A DNA stretch of 64,000 nucleotides. It comes from UBA8337 sp965221415. Its GTDB lineage: Bacteria > Pseudomonadota > Alphaproteobacteria > RS24. How positions within the stretch are numbered: position 1 is the stretch's first letter; each line of letters begins with the position of its first letter. Below the pieces are notes generated by a model. It did not search any database and had not been told where the DNA came from. It saw only the letters and a program-made list of their open reading frames with translations. Made by a program: the position numbers and the translations under genes. The stretch is taken from the NCBI GenBank assembly GCA_965221415.1, contig OZ244887.1, positions 1 to 64,000 of the forward strand. The letters run 5' to 3'. This document shows, one piece after another, positions 63,976 through 64,000 of this stretch.

Positions 63976-64000
63976 GACATGGTGTTAAGAAGATAGATGA

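Overview
The window is core chromosome of an alphaproteobacterium. Three things point there: the gene order mnmE-mnmG ... rho-hemJ-hemE-[oriC]-ppsR-maf-aroE-coaE-dnaQ-secB, the secB/fxsA/tim44/smr and hisBHAFE blocks, and the run lnt-HTH-metK-trmB-rimP-nusA-ylxR-infB-rbfA-truB-rpsO. The species cannot be named from sequence alone. Codon choice is moderately GC-rich and packing is very tight, with many ATGA, TAATG or GTGA overlaps. No rRNA, tRNA, CRISPR array, insertion sequence or prophage was seen.

Left arm (1-8304): mnmG (cut by the window edge) and mnmE encode the two partners of the tRNA U34 modification enzyme. Each carries an apparent one-base deletion. Between them is a perfect 16-bp parS site for ParB. 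A thioredoxin-fold/glycosidase-fold protein and a dienelactone hydrolase-like protein follow on the opposite strand. Then come rho, with its own promoter and a G-free, C-rich leader, and the haem genes hemJ and hemE.

Origin (8305-8731): the only long gene-free stretch is AT-rich, holds two consensus DnaA boxes plus near matches and a 12-bp inverted repeat, and lies between hemE and ppsR. This is the known alphaproteobacterial oriC position. Genes to its left are mostly on the minus strand and genes to its right mostly on the plus strand.

Right arm: ppsR-maf-aroE-coaE-dnaQ; secB-fxsA (minus); tim44-smr; hisBHAFE-coaA; and a minus-strand block grpE-dnaK-dnaJ-dapB-gpmA-nth-pfkB in which grpE and dnaK each have a convincing sigma-32 promoter. 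Next are rph-rdgB-hemW, a LpoA-like lipoprotein divergent from rsmI-yraN-gshB, an unrecognised small gene, comM, maeB, mutS-glnD-murJ-trpS, usp, nfuA, a RutE-like reductase, tsaB-rimI-fur-miaB-phoH-ybeY-corC-lnt, an HTH regulator, metK (with a possible pseudoknot leader), trmB, and the rimP-nusA-ylxR-infB-rbfA-truB-rpsO translation operon (with a leader hairpin).

No clearly new multi-gene system was found. The most rewarding features are non-coding: oriC architecture, parS, the rho leader, the heat-shock promoters with a dnaK leader hairpin, and the metK leader. All six convergent gene pairs end within 8 bp of each other or overlap, leaving no room for intrinsic terminators.
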